From: Streptomyces aquilus
Lineage (GTDB): Bacteria; Actinomycetota; Actinomycetes; Streptomycetales; Streptomycetaceae
Length of the DNA: 64,000 bases
Direction: 5' to 3'
NCBI RefSeq assembly: GCF_003955715.1
Contig: NZ_CP034463.1
Span: forward strand, 6,014,001 to 6,078,000
Of this stretch, positions 50,481-58,126 are shown one piece after another. A program made the translations under genes and the position numbers. The notes below the pieces were generated by a model. It saw only the letters and a program-made list of their open reading frames with translations. It ran no database searches and was not told the origin of the DNA. Every line of letters begins with the position of its first letter. Positions within the stretch are counted from its first letter, which is position 1.

Positions 50481-50993
50481 ATGACCACCGAGACTCTGCC
50501 CACAGCCACGCTGCCGCCGCCCCGGCCGGGGCCCGACTGGCTGCCCGACCCCGGTACCTACGGGGCCGCACCGGACCGCTGCATCGTCGAACTGACCGCG
50601 CGACTGGGCCCGTTGACGACCCTGCGCCGCCGGCTCACCGCCCTGGACGCGACCCTGACCGTGGCGCCCGACTCCGACGACTGCGTGCTGAGCCTGGAGC
50701 TGGCCGGCCGGCTGCTCGGCGGCAGGACGCTCACCTTCGTCAGTACCAGCCTCACGCCCACCGACGAGGCCACCCGGCTGCACGTCCCCGGCGAACTCGC
50801 CCTGACCGGACCGGCGGAGGTGGTGTTCGGCTTCCGGGTCGTCGAGCGCACCGCCGACCGGCTGCTGGTCCTCGGTACGCTGCGGCTGCCGTACCGGCCG
50901 CCGCGCCGCAGGACCGGCCTCACCCTGCCCCGCATCCGCCCCGCAGACCGCATCCGGCTGCTCGTCGCCGCGGAGTTCACATGCCCCGCCTGA
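50481..50993 (+). CDS. YceI-like protein in the copper cassette
   Basis: The 170-residue protein is beta-rich, with weak resemblance to YceI lipocalin-like proteins (DRCIVELTARLGPLTTLRRRL; CVLSLELAGRLLGGRTLTFVS; DEATRLHVPGELALTGPAEVVFGFRVV). It has no signal peptide. YceI folds bind polyisoprenoids or other hydrophobic ligands. Its end overlaps the next cupredoxin gene by 13 nt, so it belongs to the same unit. The family call is tentative. Confidence 0.6.
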   Translation: MTTETLPTATLPPPRPGPDWLPDPGTYGAAPDRCIVELTARLGPLTTLRRRLTALDATLTVAPDSDDCVLSLELAGRLLGGRTLTFVSTSLTPTDEATRLHVPGELALTGPAEVVFGFRVVERTADRLLVLGTLRLPYRPPRRRTGLTLPRIRPADRIRLLVAAEFTCPA

Positions 50994-51700
50994 CCGTCCC
51001 GCGCACCCTGCTCGCCGCCTTCCTCGTGGCCGCGTCCGGCACCGTGCTGCCCGCCGCCCCGGCCCACGCCGCCACCACCCACCAGGTCCTCATGTCCGGC
51101 TACGCGTTCAGCCCCCGCTCGCTGACCGTCACGGCCGGGGACACCGTCACCTGGACCAACCAGGACCAGGCCCCGCACGACGTGAAGACCACCTCCGGGC
51201 CCGCCTCGGTCCACTCCCCGATGCTGAACAAGGGCGGCAGCTGGAGCCACACCTTCACCACCGCGGGGACCTACGGCTACGTCTGCACGGTCCACCCGGA
51301 CATGACCGCCCAGCTGGTGGTGAAGCCGGCCGCGGCGCCCGCGCCGACCCAGCACCAGCACGAGCACCAGCACCCGACGACCTCCGCCCCGGCGCAGGCC
51401 CGCACCAGTCGGCCGGCCGGCTCGGCGGAGCCGTCCCCGCACAAGAGCCACGCCGAGCACGGCCACGCAGAGAAGTCCTCCTCGGCCGAGGTCAACGCCC
51501 CGTCCGCCGCGTCCCCCAGCGCCTCCGCGGCCACGTCACCGGCCTCGATCGATGCGCAGGCCACGGCGGCCTCCACGGGCCGGCCCCTGGACCCGCTGCT
51601 GCTCCTGACCGGTGCGGTCGCGGGTGTCGCGGTCCTGTGTCTGCTGCTGGTCGGCTCGCGCGCGGCCACCCGGGGAGAGGGAGAGGGGGAGCGCGGCTGA
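50981..51700 (+). CDS. Membrane-anchored cupredoxin (plastocyanin-like) with His-rich linker
   Basis: The 239-residue protein has a signal peptide (LLAAFLVAASGTVLPAAPAHA) and a cupredoxin domain with ligands H66 (QAPHD), C102, H105 and M108 (VCTVHPDM). A His-rich stretch follows (QHQHEHQHP; HKSHAEHGHAEK), which could hold extra copper, then a C-terminal membrane anchor (LLLLTGAVAGVAVLCLLLV). It overlaps the YceI-like gene by 13 nt. With the CopC-CopD fusion it suggests extracellular copper capture and hand-off. Confidence 0.9.
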   Translation: MPRLTVPRTLLAAFLVAASGTVLPAAPAHAATTHQVLMSGYAFSPRSLTVTAGDTVTWTNQDQAPHDVKTTSGPASVHSPMLNKGGSWSHTFTTAGTYGYVCTVHPDMTAQLVVKPAAAPAPTQHQHEHQHPTTSAPAQARTSRPAGSAEPSPHKSHAEHGHAEKSSSAEVNAPSAASPSASAATSPASIDAQATAASTGRPLDPLLLLTGAVAGVAVLCLLLVGSRAATRGEGEGERG

Positions 51701-51745
51701 GGAAGAGGAGGAATAGCCGGGGCGTGGTGGTCGTTCAGGGGTATG

Positions 51746-51759
51746 GTTGAACGGTCAAC
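51746..51759. promoter_or_regulatory. Operator-like dyad before the flavin monooxygenase gene
   Basis: GTTGA-ACGG-TCAAC is a 14-bp dyad 20 bp before the ATG. A TATGGT -10-like hexamer overlaps its left part. Such TTGA/TCAA dyads are typical of MarR- or TetR-type repressors. Confidence 0.5.
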
Positions 51760-51779
51760 AACTTGGAGGATGATCGGCC

Positions 51780-52871
51780 ATGCAGTTCGGGATCTTCAGC
51801 GTCGGTGACGTCACTCCGGACCCCACCACGGGCCGGACGCCGACCGAGCGCGAGCGCATCAAGGCCATGGTCGCCATCGCGCTGAAGGCCGAGGAGGTCG
51901 GACTCGACGTCTTCGCGACCGGCGAGCACCACAACCCGCCGTTCGTGCCGTCCTCGCCGACCACCATGCTCGGCTACATCGCCGCCCAGACCGAGCGGCT
52001 CGTGCTGTCCACCTCCACGACCCTCATCACCACCAACGACCCCGTGAAGATCGCCGAGGACTTCGCGATGCTCCAGCACCTGGCCGACGGGCGCGTCGAC
52101 CTGATGATGGGGCGCGGGAACACCGGGCCGGTCTACCCCTGGTTCGGGCAGGACATCCGGCAGGGCATCAACCTCGCCATCGAGAACTACGCCCTGCTGC
52201 GCCGGCTGTGGCGCGAGGACGTCGTCGACTGGGAGGGGAAGTTCCGTACGCCGCTCCAGGGGTTCACCTCGACCCCGCGGCCGCTGGACGACGTACCGCC
52301 GTTCGTCTGGCACGGGTCCATCCGCTCGCCCGAGATCGCCGAGCAGGCCGCCTTCTACGGCGACGGCTTCTTCCACAACAACATCTTCTGGCCGGCCGAC
52401 CACACCAAGCGGATGATCGAGCTGTACCGGACGCGGTACGCGCACTACGGCCACGGCACCCCCGAGCAGGCCGTCGTCGGCCTCGGCGGGCAGGTGTTCA
52501 TGCGGGCCAGGTCGCAGGACGCGGTGCGGGAGTTCCGGCCGTACTTCGACAACGCGCCGGTGTACGGGCACGGGCCGTCCCTGGAGGACTTCACCGACCA
52601 GACGCCGCTGACCGTGGGCTCGCCGCAGGAGGTCATCGAGAAGACGCTGACCTTCCGCGAGTACGCCGGCGACTACCAGCGCCAGCTGTTCCTGCTGGAC
52701 CACGCCGGGCTGCCGCTGAAGACCGTCCTCGAACAGCTCGACATCCTCGGCGAGGAGGTCGTTCCGGTGCTGCGCGAGGAATTCGCCAAGGGCCGCCCGG
52801 ATGATGTGCCGGAGGCGCCCACCCACGCGTCGCTGCTGGCCGCTGCGAAGAAGGAGACTGTGTCGTCATGA
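51780..52871 (+). CDS. LLM-class flavin-dependent oxidoreductase (CE1758-like)
   Basis: The 363-residue enzyme has the luciferase-like TIM barrel: MQFGIFSVGDV start, EEVGLDVFATGEHHNPPF, STSTTLITTNDPVKIAEDFAMLQHLADGRVDLMMGRGNTG. It should use reduced FMN and oxygen on an unknown substrate. The next gene, an FMN reductase, overlaps by 4 nt (ATGA) and can supply FMNH2. 'ttggaggatg' precedes the ATG. Confidence 0.93.
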   Translation: MQFGIFSVGDVTPDPTTGRTPTERERIKAMVAIALKAEEVGLDVFATGEHHNPPFVPSSPTTMLGYIAAQTERLVLSTSTTLITTNDPVKIAEDFAMLQHLADGRVDLMMGRGNTGPVYPWFGQDIRQGINLAIENYALLRRLWREDVVDWEGKFRTPLQGFTSTPRPLDDVPPFVWHGSIRSPEIAEQAAFYGDGFFHNNIFWPADHTKRMIELYRTRYAHYGHGTPEQAVVGLGGQVFMRARSQDAVREFRPYFDNAPVYGHGPSLEDFTDQTPLTVGSPQEVIEKTLTFREYAGDYQRQLFLLDHAGLPLKTVLEQLDILGEEVVPVLREEFAKGRPDDVPEAPTHASLLAAAKKETVSS

Positions 52872-53515
52872 AGCTTGTCGTCGTCTCGGCGGGGCTGAGC
52901 GTGCCCTCCTCCACGCGGTTGCTCGCCGACCGGCTGGCCGCCGCCGTGGGGCGAACGGCCGCGGTGGATGTCCAGGTCGTCGAGTTGCGTGAGCTCGCCG
53001 TGGAGATCGCGCACTTCTTCACCAACGGGTTCCCCGGCAAGGCACTGGCCGCCGCGCAGGAGGCGGTGGCCGGGGCCGACGGGCTGATCGCCGTCACGCC
53101 GGTGTTCTCCGCCTCGTACAGCGGGCTGTTCAAGTCGTTCTTCGACGTCCTCGACAAGGACGCGCTGGTCGGGAAGCCGGTGCTCGTCGCCGCGACCGGG
53201 GGCAGCGCGCGGCACTCGCTCGTGCTGGAGCACGCGCTGCGGCCGCTGTTCGCCTACCTGCGGGCCGTGGTCGTGCCGACCGCGGTCTACGCCGCCTCCG
53301 AGGACTGGGGTGCGGAGGGGCTTGAGGGGCGGATCGAGCGGGCCGCGGGGGAGCTGGGTGCGCTGATGGCGGGTTTGTCGGGGAGGCCGGTGGTGAGCGC
53401 GGTGGGTGCGTCGGGTGCGGCGGTGGATCTGCCGGCCGCGCGGGGCGGGGGTGACGGTGGGTTCGAGGTCGTGCCCTTCGCCGAGCAGCTGGCCGCGCTG
53501 GCGCCCAAGCGGTGA
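52868..53515 (+). CDS. NADPH-dependent FMN reductase (CE1759-like)
   Basis: The 215-residue flavodoxin-like protein starts KLVVVSAGLSVPSSTRLLADRLAA, the phosphate loop of NAD(P)H-FMN reductases, with TPVFSASYSGLFKSFFDVLD and LVAATGGSARHSLVL later. It should reduce FMN for the monooxygenase encoded just before, whose stop overlaps this ATG. The extra C-terminal Ala/Gly-rich loop near residues 180-200 is less conserved. Confidence 0.92.
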   Translation: MKLVVVSAGLSVPSSTRLLADRLAAAVGRTAAVDVQVVELRELAVEIAHFFTNGFPGKALAAAQEAVAGADGLIAVTPVFSASYSGLFKSFFDVLDKDALVGKPVLVAATGGSARHSLVLEHALRPLFAYLRAVVVPTAVYAASEDWGAEGLEGRIERAAGELGALMAGLSGRPVVSAVGASGAAVDLPAARGGGDGGFEVVPFAEQLAALAPKR

Positions 53516-53632
53516 GAGGACGGTAGGGGTACGGGGTGCGGTTGTCTCTGTGACGGTGAGAGGCGGGTAAAAAGGCTGATCGTCGGGTCGCTCACCCGGC
53601 TGAACCGGCGGATGCCTTGGCACTATGGAGGC

Positions 53633-54406
53633 GTGCCTCAGACCGTGCTGCTCGCCGAAGACGACCGCGCCATCCGTCATGCGCTGGAGCGTGCCCTGAC
53701 CCTGGAGGGCTACCGGGTCACCGCGGTCGCCGACGGGGTCGAGGCACTCGCGCAGGCCCACCGCACCCCGCCTGACGTGCTCGTCCTCGACGTGATGATG
53801 CCCGGCATCGACGGGCTCCAGGTGTGCCGGGTGCTGCGTGCCGAGGGCGACCGGACGCCGATCCTGATGCTGACGGCGCTCGTGGAGACCCAGGACCGGA
53901 TCGCCGGGCTGGACGCGGGCGCCGACGACTACGTACTGAAGCCGTTCGACGTCGAAGAGGTCTTCGCCCGGTTGCGGGCGCTGTTGCGGCGGACCGGAGG
54001 CGGAGCCGGGGGTGCCGGCGGGGGCGTCGGCACGGGTGCCGGTTCGGGTGCGGCCGACGGTGGGGTTTCCGGGAGCGGTGACCTCGCGCAGAAGGTCGTG
54101 GCCGAGCGGTATCTGGAAGCCGCCGGGCTGCGCATGGACCCGCAGGCGCGGCGGGCCTGGCGGGACGGGCGGGAGCTGGAGCTGACCCGTACCGAGTTCG
54201 AGCTGCTGGAGCTGCTCGTCCGCAACGCCGGGATCGTGCTCGACCACTCGACGATCTACGACCGGATCTGGGGCTACGACTTCGGGCCCGGCTCGAAGAA
54301 CCTCGCCGTCTACGTCGGCTACCTGCGGCGCAAGCTGGATGAGCCGGGGGCGCCGCAGCTGATCCACACCGTGCGCGGCGTGGGGTACGTGCTGCGGGAG
54401 GACTGA
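53633..54406 (+). CDS. Response regulator, OmpR/MprA type
   Basis: The 257-residue protein has a receiver domain (PQTVLLAEDDRAIRHALERA; phosphoacceptor D53 in VLVLDVMMPGIDGL; LTALVETQDRIAGLDAGADDYVLKPF). A C-terminal winged helix follows (AWRDGRELELTRTEFELLELLVRN; YVGYLRRKLDE; HTVRGVGYVLRED). A 40-residue Gly/Ala/Ser-rich linker between them is longer than usual. GTG 53633 may be leaderless; ATG 53612 would add seven residues. The kinase gene follows directly after the stop. Confidence 0.9.
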   Translation: MPQTVLLAEDDRAIRHALERALTLEGYRVTAVADGVEALAQAHRTPPDVLVLDVMMPGIDGLQVCRVLRAEGDRTPILMLTALVETQDRIAGLDAGADDYVLKPFDVEEVFARLRALLRRTGGGAGGAGGGVGTGAGSGAADGGVSGSGDLAQKVVAERYLEAAGLRMDPQARRAWRDGRELELTRTEFELLELLVRNAGIVLDHSTIYDRIWGYDFGPGSKNLAVYVGYLRRKLDEPGAPQLIHTVRGVGYVLRED

Positions 54407-55822
54407 GTGGGACGCCTCGCGCGGCTGCTGCGTCGGCGGCGGCCCGGGCTGGTGTCCCTCGGGACCACGTTCGCCGTCTCCTTCGCGGCGGTCACCGCCG
54501 CCGTCACCGTCGTCGTCGGCATCCTCTCCTACAGCGCGGCCGCCCGGCTGGTGCGGGTCGACCAGCAGTCCGTCTTCGACGAGGTCGTGCAGGATCTGCG
54601 CGACGAGGTGCGGCAGCACCGGATGTCGCCGGAGGACTTCTCCTCGTCGGCGCCGGGGCACGATCTGGTGCGGCCGGCCCGTACGGACGTACAGGTGCTG
54701 GGGGCGGACGGGTCCGTTGTCGACCCCGGTAGCCCTGGGCTGCCCGTGCGGCAGGCGGACCGGATCGTCGCGCGGGCCTCGGCGGCCGGGGAGCTGACCG
54801 AGCACAAGGACGTCGACGTCGGCAGCGACGTGTACCGCGTGGCGACCGTGGCGCTCGGCGGTGGGCGCGGGGCGGTGCAGGTCGCCCAGGAGTTCAGTGA
54901 CACCGAGGATCTGTTGCAGGCTCTTCAGCAGCGGACGCTCATCCTCATGGCGGCCGTCGTCGTCGGGGCCGGGCTGTTCGGGTGGTGGCTGGCTCGGCGG
55001 ATCACTCGGCGGCTCGTTGTCCTCACCGCCGCCGCGGAGGACGTCGCCCGTACGCGGCGGCTCGGTGTGCAGGTGCCCGTCACCGGCTATGACGAGGTGG
55101 GGCGGCTCGGGCGGGCCTTCGACCGGATGCTCGGGCGGCTCGCGCAGTCGGAGGAGGACCAGCGGCGGCTGGTGCAGGACGCGGGGCATGAGCTGCGGAC
55201 GCCGTTGACCTCGTTGCGGACCAATATCTCGCTGCTGCGGCGGATCGACGAGTTCCCTCCGGAGACTCGGGAGGAGCTGGTCGCCGACCTCGGTCAGGAG
55301 GCGCGGGAACTCACCGACCTGGTCAACGAGTTGGTCGAGCTGGCCGCCGGGCAGTCCGACACCGAGCCGCCGCAGCGGGTGGATCTCGCCGACATCGCGG
55401 AGGACGTGGCGGGGGTGGCCCGGCGGCGTACCGGGCGGGAGATCCTCGTGCGGGCGAGCGGGGTCACGTCCACCGATGGGCGGCCGGGGATGTTGACCCG
55501 TGCGGTGTCCAACCTCGTGGAGAACGCGGTGAAGTTCGACCGGGAGGGGCGGGGGCCGGTCGAGATTCGGGTGGCTGGGCCCGCGCGGGCGGGGGTGGTG
55601 CGGGTGGAGGTGCTCGATCGGGGGCCCGGGATCGGGGACGAGGATCTTGTGCGGGTGTTCGACCGGTTCTATCGGGCCGCGGATGCTCGGTCGTTGCCGG
55701 GGTCTGGGCTGGGGCTGTCGATCGTGCGGGAGGTTGCGCTGGCGCATGGGGGTGCGCCGTTCGCCGTTCGGCGGGAGGGGGGCGGGATGGTCATGGGGTT
55801 CAGCGTGGGGGGCGGGGTCTGA
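54407..55822 (+). CDS. Sensor histidine kinase, MprB type
   Basis: The 471-residue kinase has one N-terminal and one central membrane helix around an extracellular sensor of about 120 residues. The parts that follow are a HAMP domain, the H-box DAGHELRTPLTSLRTNISLL, the N-box NLVENAVKFDREGRGP, and the G1/G2 boxes DRGPGIGDEDLVRVFDRFYRAAD and GSGLGLSIVREVALAHGG. It is adjacent in frame to the response regulator with no gap. Mycobacterial MprAB responds to envelope stress; the same is likely but not proven here. Confidence 0.92.
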   Translation: MGRLARLLRRRRPGLVSLGTTFAVSFAAVTAAVTVVVGILSYSAAARLVRVDQQSVFDEVVQDLRDEVRQHRMSPEDFSSSAPGHDLVRPARTDVQVLGADGSVVDPGSPGLPVRQADRIVARASAAGELTEHKDVDVGSDVYRVATVALGGGRGAVQVAQEFSDTEDLLQALQQRTLILMAAVVVGAGLFGWWLARRITRRLVVLTAAAEDVARTRRLGVQVPVTGYDEVGRLGRAFDRMLGRLAQSEEDQRRLVQDAGHELRTPLTSLRTNISLLRRIDEFPPETREELVADLGQEARELTDLVNELVELAAGQSDTEPPQRVDLADIAEDVAGVARRRTGREILVRASGVTSTDGRPGMLTRAVSNLVENAVKFDREGRGPVEIRVAGPARAGVVRVEVLDRGPGIGDEDLVRVFDRFYRAADARSLPGSGLGLSIVREVALAHGGAPFAVRREGGGMVMGFSVGGGV

Positions 55823-56227
55823 GCTGCGGGTGGGGTGGGGTGGGGTGCGGTGGGGTGCGGTGTGGGCCGGTGCCGCTGGGTGGGGGTTCGCCTTTGCGCG
55901 GGTGGTTCGTTGTGGGTCGGGGCCGCGCCGGGGGGTGTCCGTCCTCGGAACGGCGCGGAATCGGGCAGCTATGACAGGGCGCCCGTGTTGACGCGCCAAC
56001 CGCTGCGGGCGGACACCCCCCGACACGTCCCCTTCCCGCCGTACGCGGCTGGCCGTCCGCGGGGGTGCGCCTCGCCGTCCGGGCGGCTTTCCGTGTGCCT
56101 ACGGCCCCGCCTGGGAGGAGGGGGACGTCGGCCCCGCGTAGGGGGCGCGGTCCCGGTGGGCGGGCCGGTCGGCCTGCACGGCATGATCGGGGGACTGCGC
56201 ACGGCGGACGGAAAGGGCGGCGGGGAC
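55823..56227. other. Intergenic region with a G-rich tract and long inverted repeat
   Basis: This gap of 405 bp holds no convincing gene. 55828-55860 is a run of GGG/GGGG blocks (potential G-quadruplex). At 55929-55941 and 56010-56022 lies a perfect 13-bp inverted repeat (CGGGGGGTGTCCG and its complement), 68 nt apart. The enclosed part carries GTTG-ACGCGC-CAAC at 55987-56000. The MarR gene starts at the right end. Confidence 0.65.
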
Positions 56228-56722
56228 GTGGACGAGCGGGCGGAGATCTCTTCGGCCAAGGAGGCCGCCGACAATCCGCTGGTGCTGGCCTTCGGGCGGC
56301 TCCAGGGGGCGGCCAACCGGCTGGAGTACATCCTGGGCCGGGCCCTGGAGGAGGAGTGCGGGATCAGCCACCTGATGTTCGAGGTGCTGCTCATCCTCGG
56401 GCGGGCCGAGGGGGCCGGGCTGTCCATGCGGGCCGTCGCCCAGGAGCAGGTACTGACGACCGGGGGTGCCACCCGGCTGGTCGACCGGATGGAGGCGGCC
56501 GGGCTCGTCGAGCGCGCCGAGGACCCCGGTGACCGGCGGGGGCGGCTGGTCCGGCTGACCGAGCTGGGGGAGCAGACGGCGGTACGGGCCTCCCGGGCGC
56601 ACGTGGAGAACATCCGGCGCTACTTCCTGGCGCCGCTGCCGCCCGAGGACCGCGACCGGTTCGCCGAGGACCTGCGCATCCTGAGCCACTCGGCGCGGGA
56701 CGTGCTGCCGCGGCTGCCCTGA
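56228..56722 (+). CDS. MarR-family transcriptional regulator
   Basis: The 164-residue protein has a MarR winged helix: LVLAFGRLQGAANRLEYILGRALEEECGISHLMFEVLL, AVAQEQVLTTGGATRLVDRMEAAGLVERAEDPGDRRGRLVRLTELG. The GTG at 56228 follows 'aaagggcgg'; ATG 56183 is possible. An MBL-fold gene and SnoaL-like gene follow on the same strand, separated by a region with two dyads, which could be its operators. Confidence 0.88.
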   Translation: MDERAEISSAKEAADNPLVLAFGRLQGAANRLEYILGRALEEECGISHLMFEVLLILGRAEGAGLSMRAVAQEQVLTTGGATRLVDRMEAAGLVERAEDPGDRRGRLVRLTELGEQTAVRASRAHVENIRRYFLAPLPPEDRDRFAEDLRILSHSARDVLPRLP

Positions 56723-56766
56723 CGGGCTGCGGGTGGCGCTGGGGCACTGACTTGTCGAGGGTTGGG

Positions 56767-56838
56767 TGTGACGGCTGTCACATTGCCGGGTGTCCTTTCC
56801 GAGAAATATCTGACGGGTCAGTTACTGTTCTGTCAGAT
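56767..56838. promoter_or_regulatory. Two dyads upstream of the MBL-fold gene
   Basis: TGTGACGGCTGTCACA (56767-56782) is an exact CRP/FNR-type dyad (TGTGA-N6-TCACA). ATCTGAC...GTCAGAT (56808-56814 and 56832-56838) is a second, wider inverted repeat. Both lie between the MarR gene and the MBL-fold gene. Confidence 0.6.
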
Positions 56839-56891
56839 GAACTGCTCGCGTCCGTCCGCCTCCACTGCCCCCTCCCCGCAAGGAGCTCCCG

Positions 56892-57698
56892 ATGAGCACG
56901 CTCTCCTTCGAGGTCCTCGACCTCGACTTCCCGGCCGGCAGCAGGAACAAGACCGCCACTCTCGTCACCGGTGAGAACGAGGCGCTGCTGGTGGACGCCG
57001 CCTTCACCCGCGCCGACGGTCATCGCCTCGTCGCCGAGATCCTCGACTCCGGCAAGACGCTCACCACCGTGTTCGTCTCCCACGGCGACCCCGACTTCTA
57101 CTTCGGCGCCGAGGTCGTCGCCGACGCCTTCCCCGAGGCGAGGTTCGTCGCCACGCCGATCGTCATCGAGCACATCCAGCACTCCTACGAGGGCAAGCTC
57201 AAGGCCTGGGCCGCGCTCGGCCCCAACCTCCCCACCCGTCTGGTCGACCTGGAGCCGCTGACCGGCGACCTCACCCTGGAAGGCCACCGGTTCGAGCTCA
57301 GGGGCGGTGTGCCCGAGCTGTCCGACCGCCACTACCTGTGGCAGGCCGAGCACCGCGCCCTGCTCGGCGGCGTCCTGCTCTTCCAGCAGGAGCACGTCTG
57401 GGTCGCCGACACCGCCACCCCCGAGTCCCGCGCCGCCTGGATCAAGCTCCTCGACGACATGGCCGCCCTGGAGCCCGAGCTCGTCGTCCCCGGCCACCGG
57501 CTGCCCGGCACCGCCGCCGACGCCTCCGCCATCGCCGCGACGCGTGACTACCTGGTCGCCTTCGAGGAGGAGCTCGGCAAGGCCGCCGACGGCGCCGCCC
57601 TCACCGAGGCCCTCGTCGCCCGCTACCCCGACCACGGCATGCTGATCGCCGCGCAGATCGGCGCGAAGGTCGCCAAGGGCGAGATGAAGTGGGGCTGA
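56892..57698 (+). CDS. MBL-fold metallohydrolase family protein
   Basis: The 268-residue protein has a metallo-beta-lactamase fold with VLVTGENEALLVDAAF-like start (TLVTGENEALLVDAAFTRADGH). The metal motif is SHGDPDFYFGAE; the usual HxHxDH has only the first histidine, with aspartates elsewhere, so metal binding may differ. Later LWQAEHRALLGGVLLF and VVPGHRLPG fit the fold. The SnoaL-like gene follows after 2 nt. Substrate is unknown. Confidence 0.85.
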   Translation: MSTLSFEVLDLDFPAGSRNKTATLVTGENEALLVDAAFTRADGHRLVAEILDSGKTLTTVFVSHGDPDFYFGAEVVADAFPEARFVATPIVIEHIQHSYEGKLKAWAALGPNLPTRLVDLEPLTGDLTLEGHRFELRGGVPELSDRHYLWQAEHRALLGGVLLFQQEHVWVADTATPESRAAWIKLLDDMAALEPELVVPGHRLPGTAADASAIAATRDYLVAFEEELGKAADGAALTEALVARYPDHGMLIAAQIGAKVAKGEMKWG

Positions 57699-57700
57699 CC

Positions 57701-58111
57701 ATGAGTGATGTCGCCACCTCCACCGCGCCGGCCGACGTGGTCCGCCGCCAGTACCTGGCCTCCGCCGCCGGTGACCTCGAAGCGCTGCGCGCCACCCTCG
57801 CCCCCGACGTGGAGTGGACCGAGATGGCCGGCTTCCCGCTGGCCGGCACCTACCGCACCCCCGAGGGCGTCACCGCCAACGTGATGGAGAAGCTCGGCCA
57901 GGACTGGGACGGCTGGACCGCCCACGACGACACCTACGTCGTCGACGGCGAGAACGTCGTCGTCCTCGCCCGCTACAGCGCCGTCAACAAGGCCACCGGC
58001 AAGCCGATCGACGTCCGTGTCGCCCACGCCTTCGTCGTCCGCGGCGGACTCATCGTCCGCTTCGAGCAGTTCGTCGACACGGCGCTCGTCCGGGACGCGA
58101 TGACCGACTGA
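57701..58111 (+). CDS. SnoaL-like/nuclear transport factor 2 family protein
   Basis: The 136-residue protein has the NTF2/SnoaL fold: VVRRQYLASAAGDLEALRATLAPDVEWTEM, TYRTPEGVTANVMEKL, VVVLARYSAVNKATGKPIDVRVAHAF, GGLIVRFEQFVDTALV. It lies 2 nt after the MBL-fold gene, so the two are surely co-expressed. It might bind or isomerise a small metabolite processed by the partner. Confidence 0.9.
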   Translation: MSDVATSTAPADVVRRQYLASAAGDLEALRATLAPDVEWTEMAGFPLAGTYRTPEGVTANVMEKLGQDWDGWTAHDDTYVVDGENVVVLARYSAVNKATGKPIDVRVAHAFVVRGGLIVRFEQFVDTALVRDAMTD

Positions 58112-58126
58112 TCCGGCAGCGGTCCG

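Noticed and set aside
55987..56000. GTTG-ACGCGC-CAAC as a MarR operator.
   Set aside because: The arms are only 4 bp and the spacer is itself a GC-rich palindrome; it may be chance. It is mentioned only within the intergenic entry.
52673..56026. A minus-strand open frame of 1117 codons opposite the two-component system and flavin genes.
   Set aside because: It is rich in Arg, Pro and Gly with no domain pattern and lies fully opposite well-supported genes; it is a by-product of high third-position GC.
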